NCBI RefSeq assembly: GCF_029961155.1
Contig: NZ_JASBRH010000011.1
Location: forward strand, 80,200-144,199
Direction of reading: 5' to 3'
DNA: 64,000 nt
DNA from: Pontibacterium granulatum
GTDB lineage: Bacteria > Pseudomonadota > Gammaproteobacteria > Pseudomonadales > Balneatricaceae
Numbering within the stretch: the first letter of the stretch is position 1; the number at the start of each line of letters is the position of its first letter. Positions 27,357 to 36,570 of the stretch are shown piece by piece. The position numbers and the translations under genes are program-made. The notes beneath the pieces were generated by a model. It saw only the letters and a list, made by a program, of their open reading frames with translations, was not told the DNA's origin and made no database searches.

Positions 27357-28174
27357 TTGTCGCTTTCCGCATCGGTTGCAGGCAGCAGGGCGTTGATCAT
27401 CGCCTGATCGTCCGCACCTGCAGCAGTCGTAATCCTTGTAAATCCGGCCAGTCTGGCTTGCTGCGCAATCCGCTCACTGGGCACAACCAGTAGGCAGTTG
27501 AGCAGGTTTGTCAGAGCAAACTGCTGCCGGCTGCCTGGGGCAAGCAGTAGCAGGTTCTCCAAACCTTCACCGCTGGTGACCAGCAACACATCGGGGCGCT
27601 GCTGGTGCAAAGTTTGCTCTATATCGCTGTCACTGTACACAGGACAGACACGTTGATACAGGTCGGCATAGTCGACCTGGGCGCCACGCGCGCGCAGTGT
27701 CTCGGCCAGTTTCTCCCGGCCGCCCTGGCCGCGTACGATCAGTACGCGCTGGCCTCTGACCTGTTGCAGGGTCGGAGATTCCAACAGGGCTTCCGAATCG
27801 TAACCCAATGGGTTGTTGTCGGCATCTATACCATAGTCCGCCAATACCGCCGCCGTTTTCCTGCCGATCGCCAGCCAATTGACCTTGATCGGCAGTTGGG
27901 GCCAGTAGTCGTCGATCAATTCTGCACCAAAACGGGCAGCGTTGGCGCTGATAAATATCACGTGCTGATAAAGATCGAGATCGAGAATGCGACCTTTGGC
28001 ATGGTGAAATTCGACGGCAGGGGAGGAGAAGGGGCGGATCTCAAGCAGCGGCAGGACAACGGGGATGGCGCCAAGCGCGCTCAGCCCGTTGATCTGCGGT
28101 GCTGCCTGGTGGGCAGGGCGGGTGACCAGCACCCGTTTGCCTTGCAGTGCTGTCGGGTGGTGCGTATCAGTCAT
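27353..28174 (-). CDS. hemD: Uroporphyrinogen-III synthase
   Basis: A 273-aa enzyme cyclising hydroxymethylbilane to uroporphyrinogen III with inversion of ring D. HemD is poorly conserved in sequence; support comes from [13 protein letters not shown] near the N-terminus, [24 protein letters not shown] and the position between hemC and hemX. The start overlaps the hemC stop by 8 bp, implying coupling. Confidence 0.93.
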   Translation of the reverse strand: MTDTHHPTALQGKRVLVTRPAHQAAPQINGLSALGAIPVVLPLLEIRPFSSPAVEFHHAKGRILDLDLYQHVIFISANAARFGAELIDDYWPQLPIKVNWLAIGRKTAAVLADYGIDADNNPLGYDSEALLESPTLQQVRGQRVLIVRGQGGREKLAETLRARGAQVDYADLYQRVCPVYSDSDIEQTLHQQRPDVLLVTSGEGLENLLLLAPGSRQQFALTNLLNCLLVVPSERIAQQARLAGFTRITTAAGADDQAMINALLPATDAESDK

Positions 28175-29108
28175 TGCTGTCGCTGTAGACGGCTTTCAGA
28201 ATTTCGTCGGCACCGGCGTCCAGCAGACGTTCCGCCAGCGCGATACCCAGCGCTTCACCGTTTTCCGGCGCGCCGGTGATCTCGTCGCGTAGCACCTTGC
28301 TACCGTCCGGGCGAGCCACCAGGCCGCGCAGGTACAGTTCGGAGTTGTCTTCGTTCAGCACCGCGTAGCAGCCGATGGGTACCTGGCAGCCACCTTCCAG
28401 CCGACGGTTCATGGCGCGTTCCGCCAGCACACGCCATGCTGTTTCCTGGTGGTGCAGCGGTTTCAGCAGTTCGATGGTTTCGGCGTCATTCATACGGCAC
28501 TCGATACCCACGGCGCCCTGACCGCCTGCCGGCAGACTGTCTTCCGGGGTGATCTCGTGGGCGATACGGTCGGCCAGCTCCAGACGCAGCAGGCCGGCAG
28601 TCGCCAGGATGATGGCGTCGTAGTCACCGGCGTCCAGTTTACCCAGACGGGTCTGCACATTACCGCGCAGCCATTTGATCTCCAGATCCGGACGGCGTTC
28701 GCGTAGCTGTGCTTCACGGCGCAGGGAGGAGGTGCCCACGACTGCTCCGGCCGGCAGGTCGTCCAGATGTGTGTAGGTATTGGAGACAAAGGCGTCGGTT
28801 GGACGCTCACGCGGACAGATCACGCTCAGGCCTAAGCCTTCCGGAAATTCCATCGGTACGTCTTTCATGGAGTGCACAGCGATGTCGGCACGGTCTTCCA
28901 GCAGCGCCGTTTCCAGCTCTTTTACAAACAGGCCTTTACCGCCTACCTTCGCCAGTGGTGTATCCAGGATCTTGTCGCCGCGCGATACCATTGGAACCAG
29001 CTCGACGGTCAGGTCCGGGTGGTGTTTCTCAAGTTCTGCTTTGACGTATTCCGCCTGCCAGAGAGCCAGCAGACTTTTTCGGGTGGCGATTCGGAGGGTT
29101 TTGCTCAT
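28167..29108 (-). CDS. hemC: Hydroxymethylbilane synthase (porphobilinogen deaminase)
   Basis: A 313-aa cytosolic enzyme polymerising four porphobilinogens. [19 protein letters not shown] opens the chain; the cofactor-attachment cysteine is in EGGCQVPIG (about residue 242). It is first gene of hemCDXY and divergent from argH, a conserved order in pseudomonads and their relatives. Confidence 0.97.
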   Translation of the reverse strand: MSKTLRIATRKSLLALWQAEYVKAELEKHHPDLTVELVPMVSRGDKILDTPLAKVGGKGLFVKELETALLEDRADIAVHSMKDVPMEFPEGLGLSVICPRERPTDAFVSNTYTHLDDLPAGAVVGTSSLRREAQLRERRPDLEIKWLRGNVQTRLGKLDAGDYDAIILATAGLLRLELADRIAHEITPEDSLPAGGQGAVGIECRMNDAETIELLKPLHHQETAWRVLAERAMNRRLEGGCQVPIGCYAVLNEDNSELYLRGLVARPDGSKVLRDEITGAPENGEALGIALAERLLDAGADEILKAVYSDSND

Positions 29109-29201
29109 CTTCAGATCCTGTTAAACCCACAGACGGGTTGTGGAAAACTTTCAGTTGGCCCGATTGTAACAGATAGAGAGAGGGGCGATGAGAGCTAAGC
29201 A

Positions 29202-29210
29202 TGATATAAT
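29202..29210 (+). promoter_or_regulatory. Extended -10 promoter of argH
   Basis: TGATATAAT gives a perfect TATAAT (29205-29210) with the TGn extension. The matching -35 is poor, as is usual for extended -10 promoters. It lies 70 bp before the argH ATG in the hemC/argH gap. Confidence 0.6.
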
Positions 29211-29279
29211 GTGCGGCAAATTTTTTAGTCGGCAGCTGCTCTGACCTGAAGCAAGGCTGCAAGATTTGAGGTTTACCGC

Positions 29280-30677
29280 ATGAGTGAGAAAACTAACCAG
29301 CAGTGGGGTGGTCGTTTTAACGAGCCAACCGATGCTTTTGTTGCCCGTTTTACCGCGTCCGTAGAGTTCGACCAGCGTATGTATCTGCAGGATATCCGCG
29401 GTTCCATCGCCCATGCGAAGATGCTGACCAAAGCCGGTGTGCTGACCGAGCAGGAACGTGACGATATCATCCGTGGTTTGGGTGAGATCCGTATCGAGAT
29501 CGAACGCGGTGAGTTCGAGTGGTCTGTGGCACTGGAAGACGTGCACATGAACATCGAAGCGGCGCTGACCAAGAAGATCGGTATCACCGGTAAGAAACTG
29601 CACACCGGCCGTTCCCGTAACGACCAAGTCGCTACAGATATCCGCCTCTACCTGCGTGACGAGATTGATCTGATCCTGTCTGAGATCACTCGCCTGCAGC
29701 AGGGTCTGCTAGGTATCGCCAACCGCGAAGCCGATACAATCATGCCGGGCTTCACTCACCTGCAGACTGCGCAGCCGGTAACTTTCGGTCATCACCTGAT
29801 GGCATGGTTCGAGATGCTGAGCCGCGACTACGGCCGTTTCGAAGATTGCCGTGAGCGTGCCAACATCATGCCGCTGGGCGCGGCAGCGCTGGCCGGTACT
29901 ACGTACCCGATCGAGCGTGATATGACCTGTGAGCTGCTGGAGTTCAGCGCACCGGCGGAAAACTCCCTGGATGCCGTATCCGATCGTGACTTCGCGATCG
30001 AGTTCTGTGCGGCGTCCAGCATCCTGCTGATGCACCTGACCCGTATGTCGGAAGAGCTGGTACTGTGGACCTCCGCGCAGTTCGACTTCATCAACCTGCC
30101 AGACCGCTTCTGCACCGGCTCCTCCATCATGCCGCAGAAGAAGAACCCGGATGTTCCGGAGCTGGTGCGTGGTAAGTCCGGCCGTGTGTACGGTCACCTG
30201 ATGAGCCTGCTGACCCTGATGAAGTCCCAGCCACTGGCATACAACAAGGACAACCAGGAAGACAAAGAGCCGCTGTTCGACGCGATTGACACCGTAAAAG
30301 GCTGTCTGCGTGCGTTCGCTGACATGGTTCCGGCGCTGGAGTCCAAGAAAGAGAGCATGCGTGAAGCTGCCCTGCGTGGCTTCTCCACCGCCACTGACCT
30401 GGCCGACTACCTGGTACGCAAGGGCGTACCGTTCCGTGATGCACACGAGATCGTGGGTAAGTCTGTAGCGTACGGTATCGAGCAGAGCAAAGACCTGGGT
30501 GAGATGACCCTGGACGAGCTGGCGCAGTTCTCCGACGTAATCACCGCTGACGTGTTCGACGTCCTGACCCTGGAAGGTTCGGTGGCGGCGCGTAACCACA
30601 TTGGTGGTACCGCACCGGATCAGGTGCGTGCTGCTGTGGTGCGTGGCGAGAAGAAGCTGGCTGAGCGCCAGGCGTAA
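29280..30677 (+). CDS. argH: Argininosuccinate lyase
   Basis: Last step of arginine synthesis: argininosuccinate to arginine and fumarate. The product is 465 aa. The fumarase/aspartase signature [11 protein letters not shown] (about residues 279-289), the N-terminal [13 protein letters not shown] and [13 protein letters not shown] are diagnostic. Low third-position variety and frequent GTA/GCA codons suggest high expression. It is followed by a strong terminator. Confidence 0.97.
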   Translation: MSEKTNQQWGGRFNEPTDAFVARFTASVEFDQRMYLQDIRGSIAHAKMLTKAGVLTEQERDDIIRGLGEIRIEIERGEFEWSVALEDVHMNIEAALTKKIGITGKKLHTGRSRNDQVATDIRLYLRDEIDLILSEITRLQQGLLGIANREADTIMPGFTHLQTAQPVTFGHHLMAWFEMLSRDYGRFEDCRERANIMPLGAAALAGTTYPIERDMTCELLEFSAPAENSLDAVSDRDFAIEFCAASSILLMHLTRMSEELVLWTSAQFDFINLPDRFCTGSSIMPQKKNPDVPELVRGKSGRVYGHLMSLLTLMKSQPLAYNKDNQEDKEPLFDAIDTVKGCLRAFADMVPALESKKESMREAALRGFSTATDLADYLVRKGVPFRDAHEIVGKSVAYGIEQSKDLGEMTLDELAQFSDVITADVFDVLTLEGSVAARNHIGGTAPDQVRAAVVRGEKKLAERQA

Positions 30678-30699
30678 CCTCCGCATCTAGCTTACTACA

Positions 30700-30731
30700 A
30701 CGGGGTGGCCATCGGTCACCCCGTTTTTTTC
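30700..30731 (+). terminator. argH terminator
   Basis: ACGGGGTG, 9-nt loop, CACCCCGT plus seven T form a clear intrinsic terminator. Confidence 0.92.
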
Positions 30732-30824
30732 TCCCTTCGTTCTCCCGGTATTCACCCTTTTACGCTTCTGCTAGCCTTAGGGCTTCTACCTGTTATTGCC
30801 CGTTTTTGCCGGAGTCTTCCTGTT

Positions 30825-31601
30825 ATGGCCGAACACCTCGCGATCTTTGACGCATACCCACGCTGGCGCCTGATCAATGAACCGATCTCTGACGATCCGT
30901 TGGCTGGTTTGCAACGGGACACCGCGTTGCTGAAAGAGGTGGCAGCAGGCAAGCGTGGTGCCACAGCCCGTATCTGGGAGAATCCTCACAGCCTGGTGGT
31001 GACCCGTCGCGAGACCCGGTTTCCCGCCTTCAATGACGCGCAGGCTCAGCTGGGTGCAGAGGGCTGGCCGGTGCTGGTACGGGAAAGCGGTGGTACCGCG
31101 GTGCCTCATGAGGCGGGGATTGTGCACTTCAGCCTGATGTTCCTGCAGGATAAGCTGTTCCAATTCAGCATGGATACGGTCTACGAAGCGTTGTGCGAAC
31201 CGCTGCAGATGGCGCTGACATCGCTGGGATTAGAATCTGGTTACGGCGAGGTAAAAGGCTCCTACTGTGACGGCAAGTACAACCTGGTGGTGGACGGTCT
31301 GAAAATTACCGGCACGGCACAACGGATCATCGGTGCGAAAAAGTCTGCAGACGGCGTACAGCGCTCGGCGGTGCTGGCACAGTCGATGCTGATGGTGGAG
31401 AGCGACCCAGTAGCCGGCACCGATGTGGTGAACCGTTTCTATCAACTGGCGGGCAGTGACCGGGTGTTTGACCCACTGGTGTCCACCAGTGTGCAGCAGC
31501 GCATGGGTGAGCGGGCGGCAGGAATGGCATCCGGTGAGCTGACCTTGCTGGTACGTGAGCGTTTGGCTGAAGCATTTACTCAGCTTACATCCGCGGAATA
31601 A
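30825..31601 (+). CDS. Biotin/lipoate A/B protein ligase family protein
   Basis: A 258-aa LplA-like protein. RWRLINEPI begins the fold; the lipoyl-binding loop is represented by VRESGGTAVPHEAGIVHFSL (typical RRxSGGGxVxHxxGxLN), followed by DGLKITGTAQRI, which contains the ligase lysine. The variant SGGTAV loop separates it from standard LplA, so it may be an octanoyl/lipoyl transferase relative. ATG 30825 has GGAG nine bases upstream. The in-frame extension to 30705 lies in the argH terminator and is rejected. Confidence 0.8.
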   Translation: MAEHLAIFDAYPRWRLINEPISDDPLAGLQRDTALLKEVAAGKRGATARIWENPHSLVVTRRETRFPAFNDAQAQLGAEGWPVLVRESGGTAVPHEAGIVHFSLMFLQDKLFQFSMDTVYEALCEPLQMALTSLGLESGYGEVKGSYCDGKYNLVVDGLKITGTAQRIIGAKKSADGVQRSAVLAQSMLMVESDPVAGTDVVNRFYQLAGSDRVFDPLVSTSVQQRMGERAAGMASGELTLLVRERLAEAFTQLTSAE

Positions 31602-31619
31602 CGTCTGTCTCTTCCTCTT

Positions 31620-31652
31620 GTTGCCAGGCGAAGAGGCTGTCGTCCTGGCAAC
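31620..31652 (+). repeat. Hairpin between ligase-like gene and MFS gene
   Basis: GTTGCCAGG (31620-31628) and CCTGGCAAC (31644-31652) form a perfect 9-bp stem with a 15-nt loop, 18 bp after the stop. It is followed by a mixed GATTCTGATTTTG tract, so it may be a weak terminator. Confidence 0.5.
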
Positions 31653-31754
31653 GATTCTGATTTTGAGAATGTTTGCTTCTTTATAATTCGTTTGTTGTGA
31701 GGTGTTGGCCGATCTAGTCTGGACTGCACCTGAACTACAGACGAGAGCCCAATC

Positions 31755-32951
31755 ATGTCTCAGGCAATGGATCGCTACAAAGTGCTGGCGGCGGGTGTGC
31801 TATGCATGATCGTCACCATCGGAATTGCCCGTTTCTCCTACACCTCTTTGCTGCCGATTATGCAGGCGGAAACCTGGCTGGATGATGCCGCCGGGGGCTG
31901 GCTGGCCGCGTTCAACTACATGGGATACATGGTGGGGGCATTGTTGGCGGCCTCGGTGGGCAGTCTGCGCACCAAAGACCGTTTGTACCGTCTCTATTTG
32001 ATGCTGGCGGTGGTGACCACCTTTGCCATGGCCTACACCGACAATATGGTGCTCTGGGCGATTCTGCGTTTTATCTCCGGTATCAGCAGCTCGGGTGGTA
32101 TGTTGATCGCCTCCGGTCTGATCCTCAATTGGCTGATCCGTCACCACTACCGAGGTGAGCTGGGTATCCACTTTGCGGGGGCGGGGCTGGGCATTATCTT
32201 CGCCGCAGCAGTGGTGGAGGTGCTGGTGCATCTGGCGCAGAGCTGGGATCTTCAGTGGCTCTGGTTTGCGGTGTTTGCGCTGGTGCTGAGTATTCCTGCC
32301 TGGTTGTGGATGCCGCAGCCGGATACCCGCCCGGTGACGGTGGGAGGCAACCAACTGGTGGATCGTCCGCCCAGCCGCGTGTTTATGTCGATCATGCTGG
32401 TCGCCTATTTCTGTGCCGGTTACGGCTACGTGATCAGTGCCACCTTTATTGTGGATATCGTCGAGGGGCAGGAACCACTCAAGGGGTTGGGGCAGTGGGT
32501 GTTTATGCTGATCGGGCTGGCGGTGATGCCCGCGGCGATTATCTGGGACCGGATTGCCCGTGCATTGGGATACCTGCGGGCGCTGATGCTGGCGTACGGT
32601 ATTCAGGTGATCGGCATTGTGCTGCCCGCGCTGACCGATACGTTGACCGGGGCGTTGCTCAGCGCGCTGTTTTACGGTGGTACCTTTATCGGTTGTGTCA
32701 GCCTGGTGCTGACTATGGCGGGGCGTTTCTACCCGACCAAACCGGCAAAGCTGATGGGTAAGATGACCCTCGCGTACGGTGTGGCACAGATTGTGGCGCC
32801 GGCGCTGACCGGCATGCTGGCGCGGGAGAACGGTAACTACGATCTGGGGCTGTTCCTGGCCGGTGGCTTTATCGCGTTGGGCACCTTACTGATAGGCGCA
32901 CTGTATCAGCTTGAAAGGCGTGAGCAGAACCTGGTGGAGCAACCTGCATAA
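31755..32951 (+). CDS. MFS transporter, YbfB/YjiJ family
   Basis: A 398-aa inner-membrane protein with about twelve hydrophobic segments. The N-terminus VLAAGVLCMIVTIGIARFSYTSLLP matches the YbfB/YjiJ group, which carries the ARFxYTxLLP signature in helix 1. The substrate is unknown. A TATAAT at 31682-31687 may be its -10. Right after the stop is a small perfect hairpin (AATCCTT-GCG-AAGGATT, 32951-32967), then a strong bidirectional terminator. Confidence 0.85.
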   Translation: MSQAMDRYKVLAAGVLCMIVTIGIARFSYTSLLPIMQAETWLDDAAGGWLAAFNYMGYMVGALLAASVGSLRTKDRLYRLYLMLAVVTTFAMAYTDNMVLWAILRFISGISSSGGMLIASGLILNWLIRHHYRGELGIHFAGAGLGIIFAAAVVEVLVHLAQSWDLQWLWFAVFALVLSIPAWLWMPQPDTRPVTVGGNQLVDRPPSRVFMSIMLVAYFCAGYGYVISATFIVDIVEGQEPLKGLGQWVFMLIGLAVMPAAIIWDRIARALGYLRALMLAYGIQVIGIVLPALTDTLTGALLSALFYGGTFIGCVSLVLTMAGRFYPTKPAKLMGKMTLAYGVAQIVAPALTGMLARENGNYDLGLFLAGGFIALGTLLIGALYQLERREQNLVEQPA

Positions 32952-32983
32952 ATCCTTGCGAAGGATTGAAACGAACGGCACAA

Positions 32984-33016
32984 AAAAGCCGCATGGGAAA
33001 ATCCTATGCGGCTTTT
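32984..33016. terminator. Bidirectional terminator between MFS gene and gcvR
   Basis: AAAAGCCGCAT (32984-32994) and ATGCGGCTTTT (33006-33016) are perfect 11-bp arms with an 11-nt loop, giving T-runs on both strands. Confidence 0.92.
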
Positions 33017-33034
33017 AATTGGCTGAGTGCAGGA

Positions 33035-33553
33035 TCAGTTGTTCAGGGTGATATCCACCATCAGGTCGCTGGCGATACCTTCCAGAGCGTCCTGCAGATC
33101 ATCCAGGTCGGCTTCTGCGGATGCAGACAGATCTGCACTGGCCTTGAACAGCAGTTCGGCAGACATAGAGCCGGAAACTAGCTCGGTGCTGAGGCGCTCG
33201 ACATTGATGTGGCGCTGGGCCAGGGCTTGGGAAATTTCACGAACGATCCCCGGTTTGTCGTGACCCACCAGTTCCAGGGTGAAGCTTTGACCGGCTTCCT
33301 CTGGTGCATCGGCGGAACGCTCAACAACAACTTTCAAGCCGCATTGTGCTTCCAGTTTGCCCAGTGCTTCTGTGAGTGCATCTGCCTGGTCGGCAGGGAC
33401 TTCGGTGATCAGGATGCCAGCGAATTTGCCAGCCAGACGGGACATACCGGACTCAAGCCAGTTGCCCTGATGATCGGCAATGGCCTGTGCTAGTAGTTCA
33501 ACCAAACCTGGTTTGTCCGGACCGATGACGGTAAGTACCAATGATGTCATCAT
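33035..33553 (-). CDS. gcvR: Glycine cleavage system repressor-like protein, two ACT domains
   Basis: A 172-aa protein with tandem ACT domains: residues about 4-75 (LVLTVIGPDKPGLVELLA) and about 90-170 (FTLELVGHDKPGIVREIS). The double (V/I)G.DKPG motif is typical of GcvR, which in E. coli binds GcvA and represses gcvTHP when glycine is scarce. gcvT and gcvH lie about 8 kb away in this window; no gcvA is seen. AGGAG precedes the first of two adjacent ATGs. Confidence 0.85.
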   Translation of the reverse strand: MMTSLVLTVIGPDKPGLVELLAQAIADHQGNWLESGMSRLAGKFAGILITEVPADQADALTEALGKLEAQCGLKVVVERSADAPEEAGQSFTLELVGHDKPGIVREISQALAQRHINVERLSTELVSGSMSAELLFKASADLSASAEADLDDLQDALEGIASDLMVDITLNN

Positions 33554-33770
33554 GAGTGTGCTCCTGTGTTATGTCGGCCGTTGTCCCCACTGGCCTTTTT
33601 AGTGTTTACCCTTAGCACTATAACACTCCCGCGCTGCAACAGAAGCGCCCTTAGAAAATTTCTGATGAGAATCTTTTTTCAGATTCGCCGGGTTGTTGAT
33701 ATGCAGTCATACGGTCACATACGCAGTGTTGTCCGGTTGTACCTGTTACTGAAGAAGCAAGGAGACGGAA

Positions 33771-34694
33771 TTGGCTGAAATTGTTCATGCCCTCTGGCCG
33801 GTATTTGCGCTGATTATGTTGGGGTATCTGGCGCGTCGTACGGATTTTCCCGGGGCGGCGTTCTGGCCGTTGCTGGAGCGGTTGATCTACTTTGTGTTGT
33901 TTCCAGTGTTGCTGGTGGACCGCTTGGCGCAGGCGGATATGCGCGGAGTGCCACTGGAGTGGGTGCTGCTGGCTGTGCTGTTATTGGTGGTCGCGGGCAG
34001 TGTGCTCTGTTACCTGGTACGCCCCGGGTTGCGGCTGTCAGGGCCAGAGTTTACTTCGCTGTATCAAGGGGGGATACGCTTTAACACCTATCTGGGCTTG
34101 GCCATTACGGCAGCGCTGCTGGGAGATCAGGCGATGGCTTATGCTGCAGTGATTATTGCCTTGCTGATCCCTACTTTGAATGTCACCTGTGTGCTGGTGT
34201 TCTCACTGCATACCGGTGGTCGCTTTTTGTCTGGAAGGCTGGTGAAAAATCTGCTGGCCAATCCGTTGATCGTTGCCTGTTTGCTGGGCTTGGCACTGAA
34301 CCTGTCGGGGGGCGGTTTGCCTGCATCGATAGCATCGGTAACCGATTTGCTAAGTCGTACCGCCTTGCCACTGGGGTTGCTTGCGGTGGGTGCTGGCTTG
34401 AGCTTTAAAGTGTTGCTGGACAGTCGGCTGGCGATGCTGGTCTCAGCCGGCATCAAGCTGGTGCTGATGCCTCTGGTTGGCTGGGGCATTGCGCTGCTGT
34501 TGGGATTTGAACCTTTATTGATGCAGGTGTTTGTATTGTTTGCGGCCCTGCCAACGGCAACCTCGGCCTATATTCTGGCTCGGCAACTGGGTGGTGATCA
34601 TGCCGCCATGGCGGGGATGATCACCGGTCAGACGTTGATATCGGTCATCACTTTGCCGATTGTGCTGCAAAATGTTTTGAACTTTTCAGGATAA
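33771..34694 (+). CDS. AEC family transporter (auxin efflux carrier-like permease)
   Basis: A 307-aa membrane protein with about ten hydrophobic segments in two halves (VFALIMLGYLARR; LAVGAGLSFKVLLDSRLAMLVSAGIKLVLMPLVGW; LFAALPTATSAYILARQLGG). The ATxAYxxAxxxGG block is typical of AEC permeases that export organic acids or amino acids. The start is TTG 33771, chosen because AAGGAG lies seven bases upstream and the next in-frame ATG would remove the first helix. Confidence 0.85.
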   Translation: MAEIVHALWPVFALIMLGYLARRTDFPGAAFWPLLERLIYFVLFPVLLVDRLAQADMRGVPLEWVLLAVLLLVVAGSVLCYLVRPGLRLSGPEFTSLYQGGIRFNTYLGLAITAALLGDQAMAYAAVIIALLIPTLNVTCVLVFSLHTGGRFLSGRLVKNLLANPLIVACLLGLALNLSGGGLPASIASVTDLLSRTALPLGLLAVGAGLSFKVLLDSRLAMLVSAGIKLVLMPLVGWGIALLLGFEPLLMQVFVLFAALPTATSAYILARQLGGDHAAMAGMITGQTLISVITLPIVLQNVLNFSG

Positions 34695-34889
34695 CGCTGT
34701 CACATACTCGTCGACTTGGAAGCATGTTAGAGGCATTTGTTAAACTTTGTGCGGATCTAGTCGATAAAATTATTGAATAGGAAGGGAAAGGGGTTGAATG
34801 TTTCGGTCAGGTTGGCAACAATGTTGCCTGTTGTCCAAAACACCCGATTAAAACCTTTGTTTGACTGCATGACTGGAAAGTAGAGAACG

Positions 34890-35012
34890 ATGAAGAAAGG
34901 CCCAGATTTAGTAGCAGTACTGGTTTTGGTTTTTGTTGTAGGAACCTTGATGACTGGCATCTCCCACGCAGTTGATATGCCGTCGATTGTTGGCACGGTG
35001 GCCGGTAACTAA
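34890..35012 (+). CDS. Small single-pass membrane protein, 40 aa, unknown function
   Basis: Not a recognised family. From ATG 34890 the product is MKKGPDLVAVLVLVFVVGTL followed by MTGISHAVDMPSIVGTVAGN. A KK-start and a hydrophobic run of about 15-18 residues are followed by a short polar tail with SHA-VD, which could also be a signal-peptidase site. GGAAAG lies about nine bases upstream. It stands alone between the AEC transporter and the convergent ygfA. The 195-bp gap before it has two even shorter SD-bearing ORFs that I do not call. Confidence 0.55.
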   Translation: MKKGPDLVAVLVLVFVVGTLMTGISHAVDMPSIVGTVAGN

Positions 35013-35043
35013 ACCGGCCTCGCCAGCAAGCTGTTACCGGGTA

Positions 35044-35634
35044 TCACTCACCCATGTAACAGTCTTCGTCAGTGATAATACCCGCCAGTGGAATGTCCCA
35101 GCTTTCCACCGGTAAGCGCTCCACGCGCTGCAGCTCATGCGCCAGGCCGACCAGCTTCGGACCCTGAATGCTCTGTCTCCGGCTTTTGAAGCTGAAGGTC
35201 CGGTCATAATAACCTCCCCCCATGCCCATACGATTGCCATCCGCATCAAAAGCGACCAACGGCAGCAGTACCATATCCAGTGCCCATGGTGGACGACGGG
35301 GTGATTTCAGCAGCGGTGGTTCTTCGATGTTGTAGATATTGCGCACCAGTTTGGTGTTGCGGTCAAACGGCACAAACCAGAGGCGGTTGTGCAAGATCGG
35401 GTGCAGCACCGGCAGGTAGGTTTTCTTTCCCATTCTCCAGCAGCTTTCCAGCAGTGGGCGTGGATCGATTTCGCCATCGTTGGGCAGATAGAGCGCAATG
35501 TGGCGGGCGCGAATGAATTCCGGGCGGCGACAGATCTGGGCGTGCAAACGCTTCGCTGCTCTGAGTTGCTGCTGTTTGGTAAGTGCGCGCCGTTTCCGGC
35601 GGATCTCCTGGCGGAGTTGCTGACGTGGATTCAT
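35044..35634 (-). CDS. ygfA: 5-formyltetrahydrofolate cyclo-ligase
   Basis: A 196-aa enzyme converting 5-formyl-THF to 5,10-methenyl-THF with ATP (also called fau). The basic N-terminus LRQEIRRKRRALT, the YLPNDGEIDP block and the substrate/ATP loop GMGGGYYDR (about residues 141-149) identify the family. It follows 6S RNA on the same strand with a 15-bp gap, the arrangement seen in E. coli where ssrS and ygfA are co-transcribed. Confidence 0.95.
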   Translation of the reverse strand: MNPRQQLRQEIRRKRRALTKQQQLRAAKRLHAQICRRPEFIRARHIALYLPNDGEIDPRPLLESCWRMGKKTYLPVLHPILHNRLWFVPFDRNTKLVRNIYNIEEPPLLKSPRRPPWALDMVLLPLVAFDADGNRMGMGGGYYDRTFSFKSRRQSIQGPKLVGLAHELQRVERLPVESWDIPLAGIITDEDCYMGE

Positions 35635-35649
35635 AGGGTGTGGTGAGAG

Positions 35650-35827
35650 GGCTCCCCGGGGTGCCGGTGCGGTACTGGCCCTGAACCCGAAGGTTCAAGG
35701 TGGCGGCTTAAGAAACATATTAGGCTTTCCGCAAATCGGACATGCGCATCAATGCTTACGTTAAGCCTCCGGAGGTGTGCTTATCGGCTCGAGGGACGTT
35801 ACCAACTGTCGAACACCTCAGGGAGTT
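35650..35827 (-). ncRNA. ssrS: 6S RNA
   Basis: Regulator that binds sigma-70 RNA polymerase in stationary phase. On the minus strand the transcript starts near A35827/A35826 (ACTCCCTGAGGTGTTCG). It contains the family blocks CCTCGAGCCGAT, GCATGTCCG, GAAAGCCT and CACCTTGAACC-TTCG-GGTTCA, and ends near CACCCCGGGGAG. The 5' CTCCCTGAGGTG pairs with the 3' CACCCCGGGGAG, closing the terminal stem around the central bubble. Length about 178 nt; ends are estimated from the pairing. The position between zapA and ygfA is the canonical location. Confidence 0.93.
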
Positions 35828-35833
35828 AGTCTC

Positions 35834-35839
35834 ATTATA
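35834..35839 (-). promoter_or_regulatory. -10 box of the 6S RNA promoter
   Basis: A perfect TATAAT on the minus strand lies seven bases before the predicted 6S start; a CTGACT 16 bp further upstream is a partial -35 match. Confidence 0.7.
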
Positions 35840-35943
35840 CTCGTCTGGATTTGTAAGTCAGGTCTTGAAATAAAACTTTGTTGTGCTAGGCGTCGCCTCT
35901 AACTATTTGTAATTAGGCGATTTTTTGTGCAATTGAAATCTTT

Positions 35944-36261
35944 TCAATCAGTCGCTTCCGGTTCGCGGCGTTTCGCGCTGCCCAGGGCGTTGTCGATCTT
36001 CAGGCACAGCTGCTGTACATCCGCATTCAGGTCGCCAGACTGTTCGCGGCGCTCTTTGATCAGTTCATGGCTGATGTTCAACGCGGCCATCACCGCGATC
36101 CGCTCCAGGCCAATCAGTTTGCCGGTGCGACGGATATCCGCCATCTTTTCATCCAGATAGCGGGCGGCGGCCTCCAGCTCGGCACGGGCTTCCGGCGGGC
36201 AGTTGACGGTAAACTCTTTCTCCAGCAGTCGGATCGATACCGTTTGAGGTTCCTGGCTCAT
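35944..36261 (-). CDS. zapA: Cell division protein ZapA
   Basis: A 105-aa FtsZ-associated protein promoting Z-ring assembly. The N-terminal VSIRLLEKEFTVNCPPE (beta strands) and the following helical coiled coil with LERIAVMAALNISHELI are typical. It overlaps the upstream small coiled-coil gene by ATGA and is followed by 6S RNA. Confidence 0.95.
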   Translation of the reverse strand: MSQEPQTVSIRLLEKEFTVNCPPEARAELEAAARYLDEKMADIRRTGKLIGLERIAVMAALNISHELIKERREQSGDLNADVQQLCLKIDNALGSAKRREPEATD

Positions 36262-36467
36262 GCACTTTGCTCCAATGCTTTAAGGCGCTGAATCATCGCT
36301 TCAACTTTCTGGCGTGTCTGGTCGTTCAGCTGGATCAGCTGCATACGTTCCTGCTTCAGCTCCTGTTCTTGCTGGCGCAAACGCTGATTATCGTGCTCCA
36401 GACGTTCGCAATAGGTGAGAAGCTGGTCAATTTTCTGTTCCAGTATAGTTAAATGCTGTGCGCTCAT
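36258..36467 (-). CDS. Small coiled-coil protein of the TIGR02449 family, upstream of zapA
   Basis: A 69-aa protein from ATG 36467 (MSAQHLTILEQKIDQLL). Nearly the whole chain is a Leu/Gln/Glu-rich heptad coiled coil (LEHDNQRLRQQEQELKQERM). It matches the short family routinely found next to zapA in pseudomonads and resembles ZapB in size and shape. A role in division is inferred from this and from the ATGA overlap with zapA. An in-frame start at 36506 has a less suitable N-terminus. Confidence 0.85.
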   Translation of the reverse strand: MSAQHLTILEQKIDQLLTYCERLEHDNQRLRQQEQELKQERMQLIQLNDQTRQKVEAMIQRLKALEQSA

Positions 36468-36570
36468 CGTATTTCCCGGACTGCCCGGGCCTTTTATGCG
36501 GCCCAATCTGACGGACTATAAAGACCGCCCGCCGGAGGGTCAATGCCGGTCCGTGGCTCCGCGGGGTATG

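Noticed and set aside
30705..30824. N-terminal extension of the ligase-like gene
   Set aside because: It begins inside the argH terminator; ATG 30825 has an SD.
34724..34851. Two tiny ORFs of 18 and 17 codons before the 34890 ORF
   Set aside because: Too short to support without conservation data; mentioned only as context.
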